In this document: piece after piece, positions 22,417 through 29,227 of the stretch | Position numbering within the stretch: position 1 is the first letter of the stretch | Layout of the letters: each line of letters starts with the position of its first letter | Assembly: GCA_001796865.1 (NCBI GenBank) | Contig: MGNQ01000036.1 | Location: 1-32,147, forward strand | Reading direction: 5' to 3' | From: Chloroflexi bacterium RBG_16_56_11 | GTDB lineage: Bacteria; Chloroflexota; Dehalococcoidia; Dehalococcoidales; RBG-16-60-22 | Length of the DNA stretch: 32,147 nucleotides | The notes under the pieces: model-generated | Told to the model about the DNA's origin: nothing | Databases searched by the model: none | Seen by the model: only the letters and a program-made list of their open reading frames with translations | Translations under genes and position numbers: made by a program

Positions 22417-24447
22417 ATGAGACGATTGGCTGTTGATACCGGCGGAACGTTTACGGATGTCGTCTATATCGATGACGACACCATGCGGATAATCGTGGAT
22501 AAAGTGCCTACTACGCCTTCCGACCTTGGCAAGGGAGTCCTGGAGGCAATTAGAAAGATTAATATAGATGTATCCGGAGTGGCGCTGTTTATCCACGGTA
22601 CCACCGCCGGACTGAACACCATTGCGCAACGGACGGGCGTTAAAGTGGGCTTGATAACCACCCAGGGCTTTACCGATATCCTGGAAATGACCAAAAGCAG
22701 CCGAAAAGACGTTTACAACTACCTGTGGAAAAAACCGGAACCGCTGGTGCCCAGGTATCTCCGGCGGGGAGTGAGGGAACGCACCAGATATACCGGGGAA
22801 ATAACGGAAAGACTCGATGAAAAAGAAGTAAAGGAAGTTGTCGGAAAACTGAAAGAGGCCGGGGTTGAGTCTATCGCGGTATGCCTGCTGCACTCCTATA
22901 CCAACCCGGAAAACGAGCGAAAGATAGGAGAAATTATCAACGAGGTCTGGCCCGGGGTGAGTGTTTCTCTCAGCCACCAGGTAGCCAGGGAAGTTGGCGA
23001 GAATACAAGGGCTAATACCACGATAATTAGTGCCTACATGGGAAAAGCTTTCACAGGATATGTCAGCCGCTTGAGTGATAATTTGAAAGACATGGGATTC
23101 CGCGGGCAGCTGCTGGTGCTGGGCCCCAGCGGGGTACTGGGCATCGAAGCCGCCAGGGAAAAACCCCTGTGTAGTCTTTCGTCAGGACCGGTCGGCGGTG
23201 CGGCCGGCGCCGCTTACCTGGCCAGGCTCTGCGGCGTGAAAAATGTGGTTACCATGGATGTGGGCGGCACCAGCTTCGACGTATCTATCATTAAAGACGG
23301 CGTGAACATAGAAAGGCACGAGTCCGAACTGATGGGCTACCCGGTATTCAATGCGGGTATAGAGATACTGAGCATCGGGGCGGGCGGGGGCAGTATCGCC
23401 AGGGTTGATTCGGCCGGGTTGTTGACGGTGGGGCCGGAGAGCGCGGGCGCCAGTCCCGGCCCGATGGCTTACGGGCTGGGAGGAAAGGAGCCGACGGTTA
23501 CCGATGCCGCCCTGGTCAACGGTTTGATTGACCCTGACTATTTCCTTGGCGGTGAAGTCCGTTTGAATCTGGAACTGGCTACCAGGGGGGTTAGCGACAT
23601 CGCTGACAAGTTGGGCATAAGCCTGAATAAAGCCGCCGACGGTATACTGGCCGTCGCCAGGAACAACATGACCACCGCTACCATAGAAATACTAATCGGT
23701 CAGGGCTACGACCCCAGGGATTTCGCCATCATGGCCTTCGGCGGGGGCGGCGGGATATTTGCCGGAGCTATAGCCAGGGACATGTCCATCTCGCGCGTCA
23801 TTGTTCCGCCCGACCCCGGTGTTTTTTGCGCCCGGGGAATATTAACCATGAACCTTGTCCATACCTACGCTCAGGCTTATGCCCGGTCGATGGACAGGAT
23901 GGTTATTCGCGAGCTCGATGATGTTTACCAACTTATGGAGACAAGCGCCCTGGAAACACTAATCGCGGAAGGCATGTCTGAAGATAAAATAGAGTATAAC
24001 CGCTACCTGGATATGGGTTACCAGGGTCAGTACTATTACATCGAGACACCCGTGCCCGGCGGCGAATTACAGGAAGGGGCTAAAAAGGAAATTGGCGGCT
24101 CTTTCGAACGTCTCCATGAGACCAGGTATGGGCATCGCATCGAAGCCCCTTTGACAACTACCGGTGTCCGGTTAAAAGCCACGGGTAAGATCAAGGATAT
24201 GCCTGTCCCGGAAATTAAAAAAGGCAAAGAAATATCCCGCAACGCCCTGAAAAAGAAGCGAAAAGTATATTTTGACGGAAGTTTTCTCGATACCCAAATT
24301 TACGAAAGAAATAAGCTGATCTGCGGGAACACCATTGCCGGACCGGCGATTATCGAAGAGCCGTTTCACACCACGGTTGTCATGCCGGGGCAGATATTGA
24401 ATGTTGATCAGCTCGGTAACCTGACTATTCACACAGGAGGCGCGTAG
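22417..24447 (+). CDS. Hydantoinase/oxoprolinase subunit A (HyuA family)
   Basis: HyuA-type proteins are the ATP-binding, actin-like-fold subunits of ATP-dependent cyclic amide hydrolases (hydantoinase, oxoprolinase) or of carboxylases such as acetone and acetophenone carboxylase. The 676-residue product starts R-L-A-V-D-T-G-G-T-F-T-D-V-V with the phosphate-binding signature. It also has H-G-T-T-A-G-L-N-T, G-L-I-T-T-x-G-F-x-D, the T-M-D-V-G-G-T-S-F-D-V second nucleotide motif, and A-F-G-G-G-G-G near 435-445. It is full length. Its stop codon directly abuts the hyuB start. No gamma-subunit gene of acetone carboxylase is near, so a two-subunit enzyme is likely; the substrate is unknown. Confidence 0.9.
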   Translation: MRRLAVDTGGTFTDVVYIDDDTMRIIVDKVPTTPSDLGKGVLEAIRKINIDVSGVALFIHGTTAGLNTIAQRTGVKVGLITTQGFTDILEMTKSSRKDVYNYLWKKPEPLVPRYLRRGVRERTRYTGEITERLDEKEVKEVVGKLKEAGVESIAVCLLHSYTNPENERKIGEIINEVWPGVSVSLSHQVAREVGENTRANTTIISAYMGKAFTGYVSRLSDNLKDMGFRGQLLVLGPSGVLGIEAAREKPLCSLSSGPVGGAAGAAYLARLCGVKNVVTMDVGGTSFDVSIIKDGVNIERHESELMGYPVFNAGIEILSIGAGGGSIARVDSAGLLTVGPESAGASPGPMAYGLGGKEPTVTDAALVNGLIDPDYFLGGEVRLNLELATRGVSDIADKLGISLNKAADGILAVARNNMTTATIEILIGQGYDPRDFAIMAFGGGGGIFAGAIARDMSISRVIVPPDPGVFCARGILTMNLVHTYAQAYARSMDRMVIRELDDVYQLMETSALETLIAEGMSEDKIEYNRYLDMGYQGQYYYIETPVPGGELQEGAKKEIGGSFERLHETRYGHRIEAPLTTTGVRLKATGKIKDMPVPEIKKGKEISRNALKKKRKVYFDGSFLDTQIYERNKLICGNTIAGPAIIEEPFHTTVVMPGQILNVDQLGNLTIHTGGA

Positions 24448-26205
24448 ATGACGAAGGTAGACCCGATTACGTTCGCGGTTGTCAGAAACAGATTAATTTC
24501 CATCGCCAACGGCATGATAGAGACGGCGGCTCATTGCGGCGTTTCATCTTTTCTCAGCACAATCATGGATTGTTCCTTCGCCATATTAGATAAAGACGCT
24601 GGCATCATTTCACAATCCGAGAAAGGTATCCTGCTATTTTTAAGCAGCTCGAGTCCCGCCACCAGGTCGTGTATCGATTACATCGGTAAAAAAAACATCG
24701 GACCCGGTGACGTAATAGTGTCCACGGTGCCGGAGTTTACCGGCAACCATACCTCGGATGCCGTATTATTCACCCCGATTTTCTTCAGGAATACGCTATT
24801 CGGGTACACGACCAGCAAGGCGCACTGGCAGGACGTCGGTGCTAAAAACACTTATCCCACGGACGCCACAAACATCTATGAAGAAGGCCTGCGCATACCG
24901 CCGGCTAAACTCTTTCAGGGAGGTAAGCTGCAGCCGGCAATCCTGGACATCATCAAATGGAACTCAAGGGCTCCCGAGCAGGTCTGGGGAGATATTCAAG
25001 CCCAGATTGCCGGCTGCCATTTCGGTGAAAAGCAGGTCAACGAGCTGCTCGAAAAATACGGCATCGAGACGATAGACGCTTGCGTCGAGGAAATGTACGA
25101 CCACAGCGAACGCCTCACCAGGCTGGCCATCGAAAAGATAGCCGACGGCACCTGGATAGCGGAAGACTTTATGGACAGCAACGGCATCGACCTGGATACA
25201 CCGATAATAATCAAGGTTGCGGTAACGGTTAAAGGAAGTAATATCACCATAGATTTCACCGGCTCGGACCCGGAGCAGAGAGGTCCCATGAACGGCCTGT
25301 GGGTCACGACGTTGTCCGCAGCCAGAATGGCGGTGAAGGCGTTAACTAACCCGGAACTGCCGGCTAACGAAGGTTCCAACAGGCCGGTTACCGTCATAGC
25401 GCCCAAAGGATGCGTCTATAACGCCGGTCCTGCTGCGCCCACGTTTTTATGTGGCAACGTTGCCTCGACGATACTGGAACTAATCAACAAAGCGCTGTAC
25501 GCGGTCCTTCCGGAAAGAATCCCGGCCAGTTCCGGCGGCGATGTCTGCGGGATGGGATTTTTCGGTGTTGATATTGGTACGGGGAAACAATGGGCAACTC
25601 TCTCCAGCGCTGCGATCGGCAACGGGGCCGACTTTCTTTCGGATGGCGACAATGGCACAGTACATCATTCTATCGCCGGTTCTGCCGGCGGTTCGGGAGG
25701 GTCGATAGAGCTAACGGAATCAACCTTCCCCCTGGTTATAGAGAGCTATCAGCTGGTACAGGACAGCGGCGGGGCCGGGAAAAATCGGGGCGGCCTGGGT
25801 TCCCGAATGCAAATCCGACTCCTTTCACCCGCGACGCTTTTTGCTTTTATTGAAAAGGGGAAGGCGCCACACTGGGGTGTCGACGGTGGCAAAGAGGGCC
25901 TGAGAAATTACTCAGTTGTTCAGCCAAAGGATGGCAACGAATTTGAGGTACTGAAGACTTCGGGAATGCAGCTGCATTCAGGGACTATTGTGTCAGCCAC
26001 TGCCGGAGGCGGGGGTGGGTACGGGAATCCGCTGGAAAGGGATCCGGAAAAAGTGCGGCGGGACGTTATCAACGGCTACATATCAGAGGAACGTGCGCGA
26101 CTGGACTACGGGGTAGTGGTCGACCCTCAATCATTCGAGATTGATAAGGCGGCGACTCGCAGGCTGAGAAGCAGTCTATTGAGAGATGGGAGTACAGCTA
26201 AATGA
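24448..26205 (+). CDS. Hydantoinase/oxoprolinase subunit B (HyuB family)
   Basis: This 585-residue partner of HyuA has the family features D-P-I-T-F-x-V-V-R-N-R-L at the N-terminus, P-E-F-T-G-N-H-T-S-D and S-K-A-H-W-Q-D-V-G (the His and Asp residues proposed for metal binding), I-D-F-T-G-S-D-P-E-Q-x-G-P-M-N, and a glycine-rich A-G-G-G-G-G-Y-G-N-P-L-x-R-D-P near the end. AGGAGG lies before its ATG, which follows the hyuA stop without a gap (TAG-ATG), so stoichiometric translation is expected. It overlaps the dehydrogenase gene start by 4 bp. The reaction is ring opening or carboxylation; which one cannot be decided here. Confidence 0.9.
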   Translation: MTKVDPITFAVVRNRLISIANGMIETAAHCGVSSFLSTIMDCSFAILDKDAGIISQSEKGILLFLSSSSPATRSCIDYIGKKNIGPGDVIVSTVPEFTGNHTSDAVLFTPIFFRNTLFGYTTSKAHWQDVGAKNTYPTDATNIYEEGLRIPPAKLFQGGKLQPAILDIIKWNSRAPEQVWGDIQAQIAGCHFGEKQVNELLEKYGIETIDACVEEMYDHSERLTRLAIEKIADGTWIAEDFMDSNGIDLDTPIIIKVAVTVKGSNITIDFTGSDPEQRGPMNGLWVTTLSAARMAVKALTNPELPANEGSNRPVTVIAPKGCVYNAGPAAPTFLCGNVASTILELINKALYAVLPERIPASSGGDVCGMGFFGVDIGTGKQWATLSSAAIGNGADFLSDGDNGTVHHSIAGSAGGSGGSIELTESTFPLVIESYQLVQDSGGAGKNRGGLGSRMQIRLLSPATLFAFIEKGKAPHWGVDGGKEGLRNYSVVQPKDGNEFEVLKTSGMQLHSGTIVSATAGGGGGYGNPLERDPEKVRRDVINGYISEERARLDYGVVVDPQSFEIDKAATRRLRSSLLRDGSTAK

Positions 26206-27311
26206 ATAAGATTCCGCAGACCTGTAAGGCAGCCGTGCTGGAAGAGTACGGCAAACCCCTGCAAATCCGCGAGGTATTCATTCCCGAAGTTGAGGCGGGC
26301 GGGATTCTGGTCAAAGTAGAGATGGCCGGCATCTGCGGGACCGATGTCCACCAGCAGAAAGGAGACCTCACGATTAAAGCTCCCCTCCCTAATATCCAGG
26401 GACATGAGACTATTGGCAGAATCGTTAAATTGGGTACCGGACGTGTTCATGACGCCGGCGGGGAACATCTCGATATCGGGGACCGCATCATGTGGGCCCA
26501 TGCCGATTGTGGAGAGTGCTACTGGTGTGAGATTGCCCGCGACCCGGTACTCTGTGCCAGGAGGTCGGGCTATGGATTCGCGCCTCCCGCGGCTCTGAGA
26601 GGCGGATTTGCGGAATATGAATACATTACCCCGGCCACGAAAGTCGTCAAAGTCCCCCGAGAACTGACGGATGAGGAAGCCATCGGGGTGGGATGTGCTT
26701 TCAGGAGCGTGGTCGCTGGCTACGAGAGATTCGGGAAGATAGGTTTGCAGGAGGATGTGGTTATCCAGGGAGCCGGGCCTATTGGTCTCTATTCGCTGCT
26801 CGTTGCGAAAGAAAGTGGCGCCAGGACAACAATAGTGGTGGGTGCCCCACAGGTAAGGCTGGACCTGGCAAAACGCTGGGGTGCCGATCACGTGATAAAC
26901 ATCGAGGAGATCAAAACAACGACCGAGAGAAAAGAACGGATACTTGCTTTCACGCACGGCCGGGGCCCTGAAGTGGTTGTCGAGGGGTCCGGCGTGCCGT
27001 CCGCTTTCAACGAGGGCATTGATATGATACAAAAGGGTGGGCGCTATCTCGTTTTAGGACAAAGCTCCGCGGGATTGACCAGTTTCATGCCGAGTCTGCT
27101 CACCTCCAAATGTCTGACGATTGTGGGTAATGCATCCGCGGCTATTCCTCATTTTTATAAGGCATTACAATTTATTAAGAACAAGCGAACTAAATATCCC
27201 CTTGCGGACATCGTCAGCCATAAGTACCAGCTGGAGCAGATTAATGAAGCACTGGCCAACATGGAGGCCGGGAAGGAAATCAAACCCGTCATTGATAACC
27301 GGGGACGATAA
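26202..27311 (+). CDS. Zinc-dependent medium-chain alcohol dehydrogenase
   Basis: This 369-residue MDR family member oxidises an alcohol with NAD(P). It has the catalytic zinc ligand C45 in G-I-C-G-T-D-V-H, H68-E69 in G-H-E-T, the structural zinc cysteines C103, C106, C109 and C118 (one residue longer spacing than the commonest form), and the coenzyme loop G-A-G-P-I-G-L-Y. Its ATG overlaps the hyuB stop by 4 bp (ATGA), so it is translationally coupled. The substrate is probably a hydroxy acid, polyol or diol in the cluster pathway, judged from the adjacent aldolase; this is inference. Confidence 0.92.
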   Translation: MNKIPQTCKAAVLEEYGKPLQIREVFIPEVEAGGILVKVEMAGICGTDVHQQKGDLTIKAPLPNIQGHETIGRIVKLGTGRVHDAGGEHLDIGDRIMWAHADCGECYWCEIARDPVLCARRSGYGFAPPAALRGGFAEYEYITPATKVVKVPRELTDEEAIGVGCAFRSVVAGYERFGKIGLQEDVVIQGAGPIGLYSLLVAKESGARTTIVVGAPQVRLDLAKRWGADHVINIEEIKTTTERKERILAFTHGRGPEVVVEGSGVPSAFNEGIDMIQKGGRYLVLGQSSAGLTSFMPSLLTSKCLTIVGNASAAIPHFYKALQFIKNKRTKYPLADIVSHKYQLEQINEALANMEAGKEIKPVIDNRGR

Positions 27312-27366
27312 CCTGCCTTAGAAAGAGAAATCACGGGTAGTCTATTTTAAAAGAGGAGACGGAAAT

Positions 27367-28176
27367 ATGACATACAAGCCGTTTACCAGACCGAACAAAG
27401 TCCTGGAAGCACTGGCGAAGGGTGAGACACCGCTGGGGATGCAGATGTACACTCATTCCGAGGACCTTATCGAGATTGTTGGTTATACCGGATTTGATTT
27501 TGTAATGATAGACATGGAGCACTCGCGGGTAAGCCCCGAAACCATGGTGCATTGCATTCGTGCCGCTGAGGTTTCAGGGACAACCCCGATGATTCGGGTT
27601 AGTGAAAATAGTCCCGGCATTATCCGTGCGGCTATTGAAGCCGGGGCACAGGGTATCTTCATACCTCATACCAGAAACGCCGAAGATGCCCGAAAAGCCC
27701 TGGAAGCGATACGCTACCCGCCGGAGGGGAAATGCGGCATCTGCCCGGCTATCCGGGCTTCGGGCTATTCGCAGGATTACTGGGAAGAGTACATGGAGAC
27801 TGCCAATAGTCAGGTCATGTTCATTCCTTTATTGGAAGACGTGGAAGCTATCGAGAACGCTGAGGAAATTTTCGCGTTACTTAAACCGGGAAGGGACGCC
27901 GTGGGTCTGGGATTAGGAGACATAACCAATTCGCTGTTAACCAGGCCCGGCGAGAAGGTGCAATGGCAGCACCCCTATATCAAGGAAGCCTCGACTAAAG
28001 TCATGGCGATATCTGAGAAAACCGGGATTCCAATCATCGGGATGGCCTGGCCTAAAGCCGATTTAGCCAGCGCTAGAGCTGTGTTGGCTGGCGGTACCAG
28101 GATTTTGCTCTTCTTCCCCGACACTCATTTCTGGTACGAAATTTGCCGGAATATCATCAAGGAATTGAAAGGATAA
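27367..28176 (+). CDS. HpcH/HpaI-family aldolase
   Basis: Class II pyruvate aldolases of this family cleave 4-hydroxy-2-oxo acids to pyruvate and an aldehyde using a divalent metal. The 269-residue product keeps the known residues at HpaI-like spacing: H52 in D-M-E-H-S, R77 in P-M-I-R-V, E157 in P-L-L-E-D and D185 in G-L-G-L-G-D. It is longer than typical HpaI by a few short insertions. AGAGGAGA precedes the ATG; it is 55 bp after the dehydrogenase. As the last gene of the hyu operon, it likely carries out the cleavage step that yields central metabolites. Confidence 0.92.
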   Translation: MTYKPFTRPNKVLEALAKGETPLGMQMYTHSEDLIEIVGYTGFDFVMIDMEHSRVSPETMVHCIRAAEVSGTTPMIRVSENSPGIIRAAIEAGAQGIFIPHTRNAEDARKALEAIRYPPEGKCGICPAIRASGYSQDYWEEYMETANSQVMFIPLLEDVEAIENAEEIFALLKPGRDAVGLGLGDITNSLLTRPGEKVQWQHPYIKEASTKVMAISEKTGIPIIGMAWPKADLASARAVLAGGTRILLFFPDTHFWYEICRNIIKELKG

Positions 28177-28192
28177 CTTTTTCCGGATGTCC

Positions 28193-28657
28193 TTAGAAAC
28201 ATCCCAACTGGCAAACATGAATTTTCCAGTTTCGCGTATTGGCCACATCCGCGACGGACATTGGTGTCAAATTCAACTGCCGGGCCAGGCTATGTACGTT
28301 GGCGCAGGTAAGCTCGTCTTTTTCCTTTAAAGACGCCAGGGCGTTGACGATTCTTTTGTCGGCTTCCTCTCCGGCGGGTTTGTCGTGGATGGTCTTGTCC
28401 ACCTTGAAACATCCTATCTGGCAGTTCGCCACGCGCACACCCAGTCTATCGGTCATGTCTCCCACAGCTATTTTAGGGACTCCAGCCTCGCTGGCAATTT
28501 TGAACGCTATAGCGCAGGGCAAATAACCCTCCCGCAACGATGCTTTTATGGCATCTTCCAGTTGCGCAAGGGCTTCCCGGGATAAACTCGCCGGATTTTC
28601 TACCGTCTGGATTCTTCTCTTCTTCTTTGTTTTGTCAACCTCGTTGAAGCTGCGCAT
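28193..28657 (-). CDS. Duplicated Cys-motif protein of unknown function
   Basis: The 154-residue protein consists of two copies of one unit, 70 residues apart. Each has an initial Cys (C48; C118), a helix-turn-helix-like stretch (A-S-E-A-G-V-P-K-I-A-V-G-D-M-T-D; A-R-Q-L-N-L-T-P-M-S-V-A-D-V-A-N), a V-x-x-C-Q-x-G-C-F end with C79/C83 and C149/C153. The spacing C-x30-C-x3-C is identical in both. This invites a metal or FeS site, or redox sensing with DNA binding, but no function is known to me. AGGAGAG lies 7 nt before the ATG. It converges on the aldolase gene (16-bp gap) and is divergent from the ArsR operon. Confidence 0.75.
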   Translation of the reverse strand: MRSFNEVDKTKKKRRIQTVENPASLSREALAQLEDAIKASLREGYLPCAIAFKIASEAGVPKIAVGDMTDRLGVRVANCQIGCFKVDKTIHDKPAGEEADKRIVNALASLKEKDELTCANVHSLARQLNLTPMSVADVANTRNWKIHVCQLGCF

Positions 28658-28800
28658 CGCCCGCTCTCCTGGTTGTCTTATTCAGGTACGCCATTATTGA
28701 AAGGCAAGGCACGATATTGCCCTGATTAAAGTGTACACTTTCATTCGGGAAGATACAAACCACTTGCCGGAGTAAAAATATCTCTAAACGTTTATCCCGG

Positions 28801-28828
28801 TTGACAAAAGATTGATATATGCTAATAT
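28801..28828 (+). promoter_or_regulatory. Promoter of the ArsR-FAD oxidase operon
   Basis: A perfect TTGACA (28801-28806), a 16-nt spacer and TAATAT (28823-28828). The -10 region overlaps an AT-rich stretch running to 28850 that could hold the operator of the ArsR-type repressor. The other part of the 206-bp gap shows nothing clear. Confidence 0.65.
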
Positions 28829-28863
28829 TATAATGTACTAATTAATCATGGGGGCTCGGACTA

Positions 28864-29211
28864 ATGAGAGATGAAATTGATTTCGAGATTTTGAAGCTTC
28901 AAGCGGAGTTATGCAAGTCCCTTTCCGACCCCAAGCGTCTGCACATAATACAGGTATTGCGGACGGGTGAAAAGACCGTGGGAGAATTGACCGGGATACT
29001 GGGCTTGAAACAGTCTAATACCTCGCAGCACCTTGCAATATTACGAAAAATAGGAGTGGCCGCTTCGCGGAAGGAAGGCAACAACGTTTATTACCGTCTG
29101 GCCAATATCAAGATAGCCGAGGCATGCGACCTCGTTCACGAAGTGATAGGCCAGCAGCTACATGAGAGCCAGCGACTGTCCGGTTTAATCAAGCCAACTT
29201 CTAAAGCTTAA
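28864..29211 (+). CDS. ArsR-family winged-helix regulator
   Basis: This 115-residue ArsR-type repressor begins with a long alpha-1 helix (F-E-I-L-K-L-Q-A-E-L-C-K-S-L-S-D-P-K-R-L), then the HTH T-V-G-E-L-T-G-I-L-G-L-K-Q-S-N-T-S-Q-H-L and a wing ending N-N-V-Y-Y-R-L. The alpha-3 metal site (E-L-C-V-C-D-L) of ArsR/SmtB sensors is replaced by T-V-G-E-L-T-G, so it is not a classic metal sensor. The only Cys is C17 in alpha-1. It may sense redox state or a ligand. The next gene starts 16 bp downstream, so it probably autoregulates an operon with the FAD/FeS protein. Confidence 0.9.
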   Translation: MRDEIDFEILKLQAELCKSLSDPKRLHIIQVLRTGEKTVGELTGILGLKQSNTSQHLAILRKIGVAASRKEGNNVYYRLANIKIAEACDLVHEVIGQQLHESQRLSGLIKPTSKA

Positions 29212-29227
29212 AAAGGAGAACAGTACC

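Noticed and set aside
22417..26205. Acetone carboxylase operon
   Set aside because: HyuA/HyuB are related to its subunits, but there is no small gamma-subunit gene and the surrounding genes differ, so only the broader family is called.
28864..29211. Arsenic or metal-sensing ArsR with resistance genes
   Set aside because: The alpha-3 metal-binding cysteines are absent and the neighbour is a flavin/FeS oxidase, not a metal transporter or reductase.
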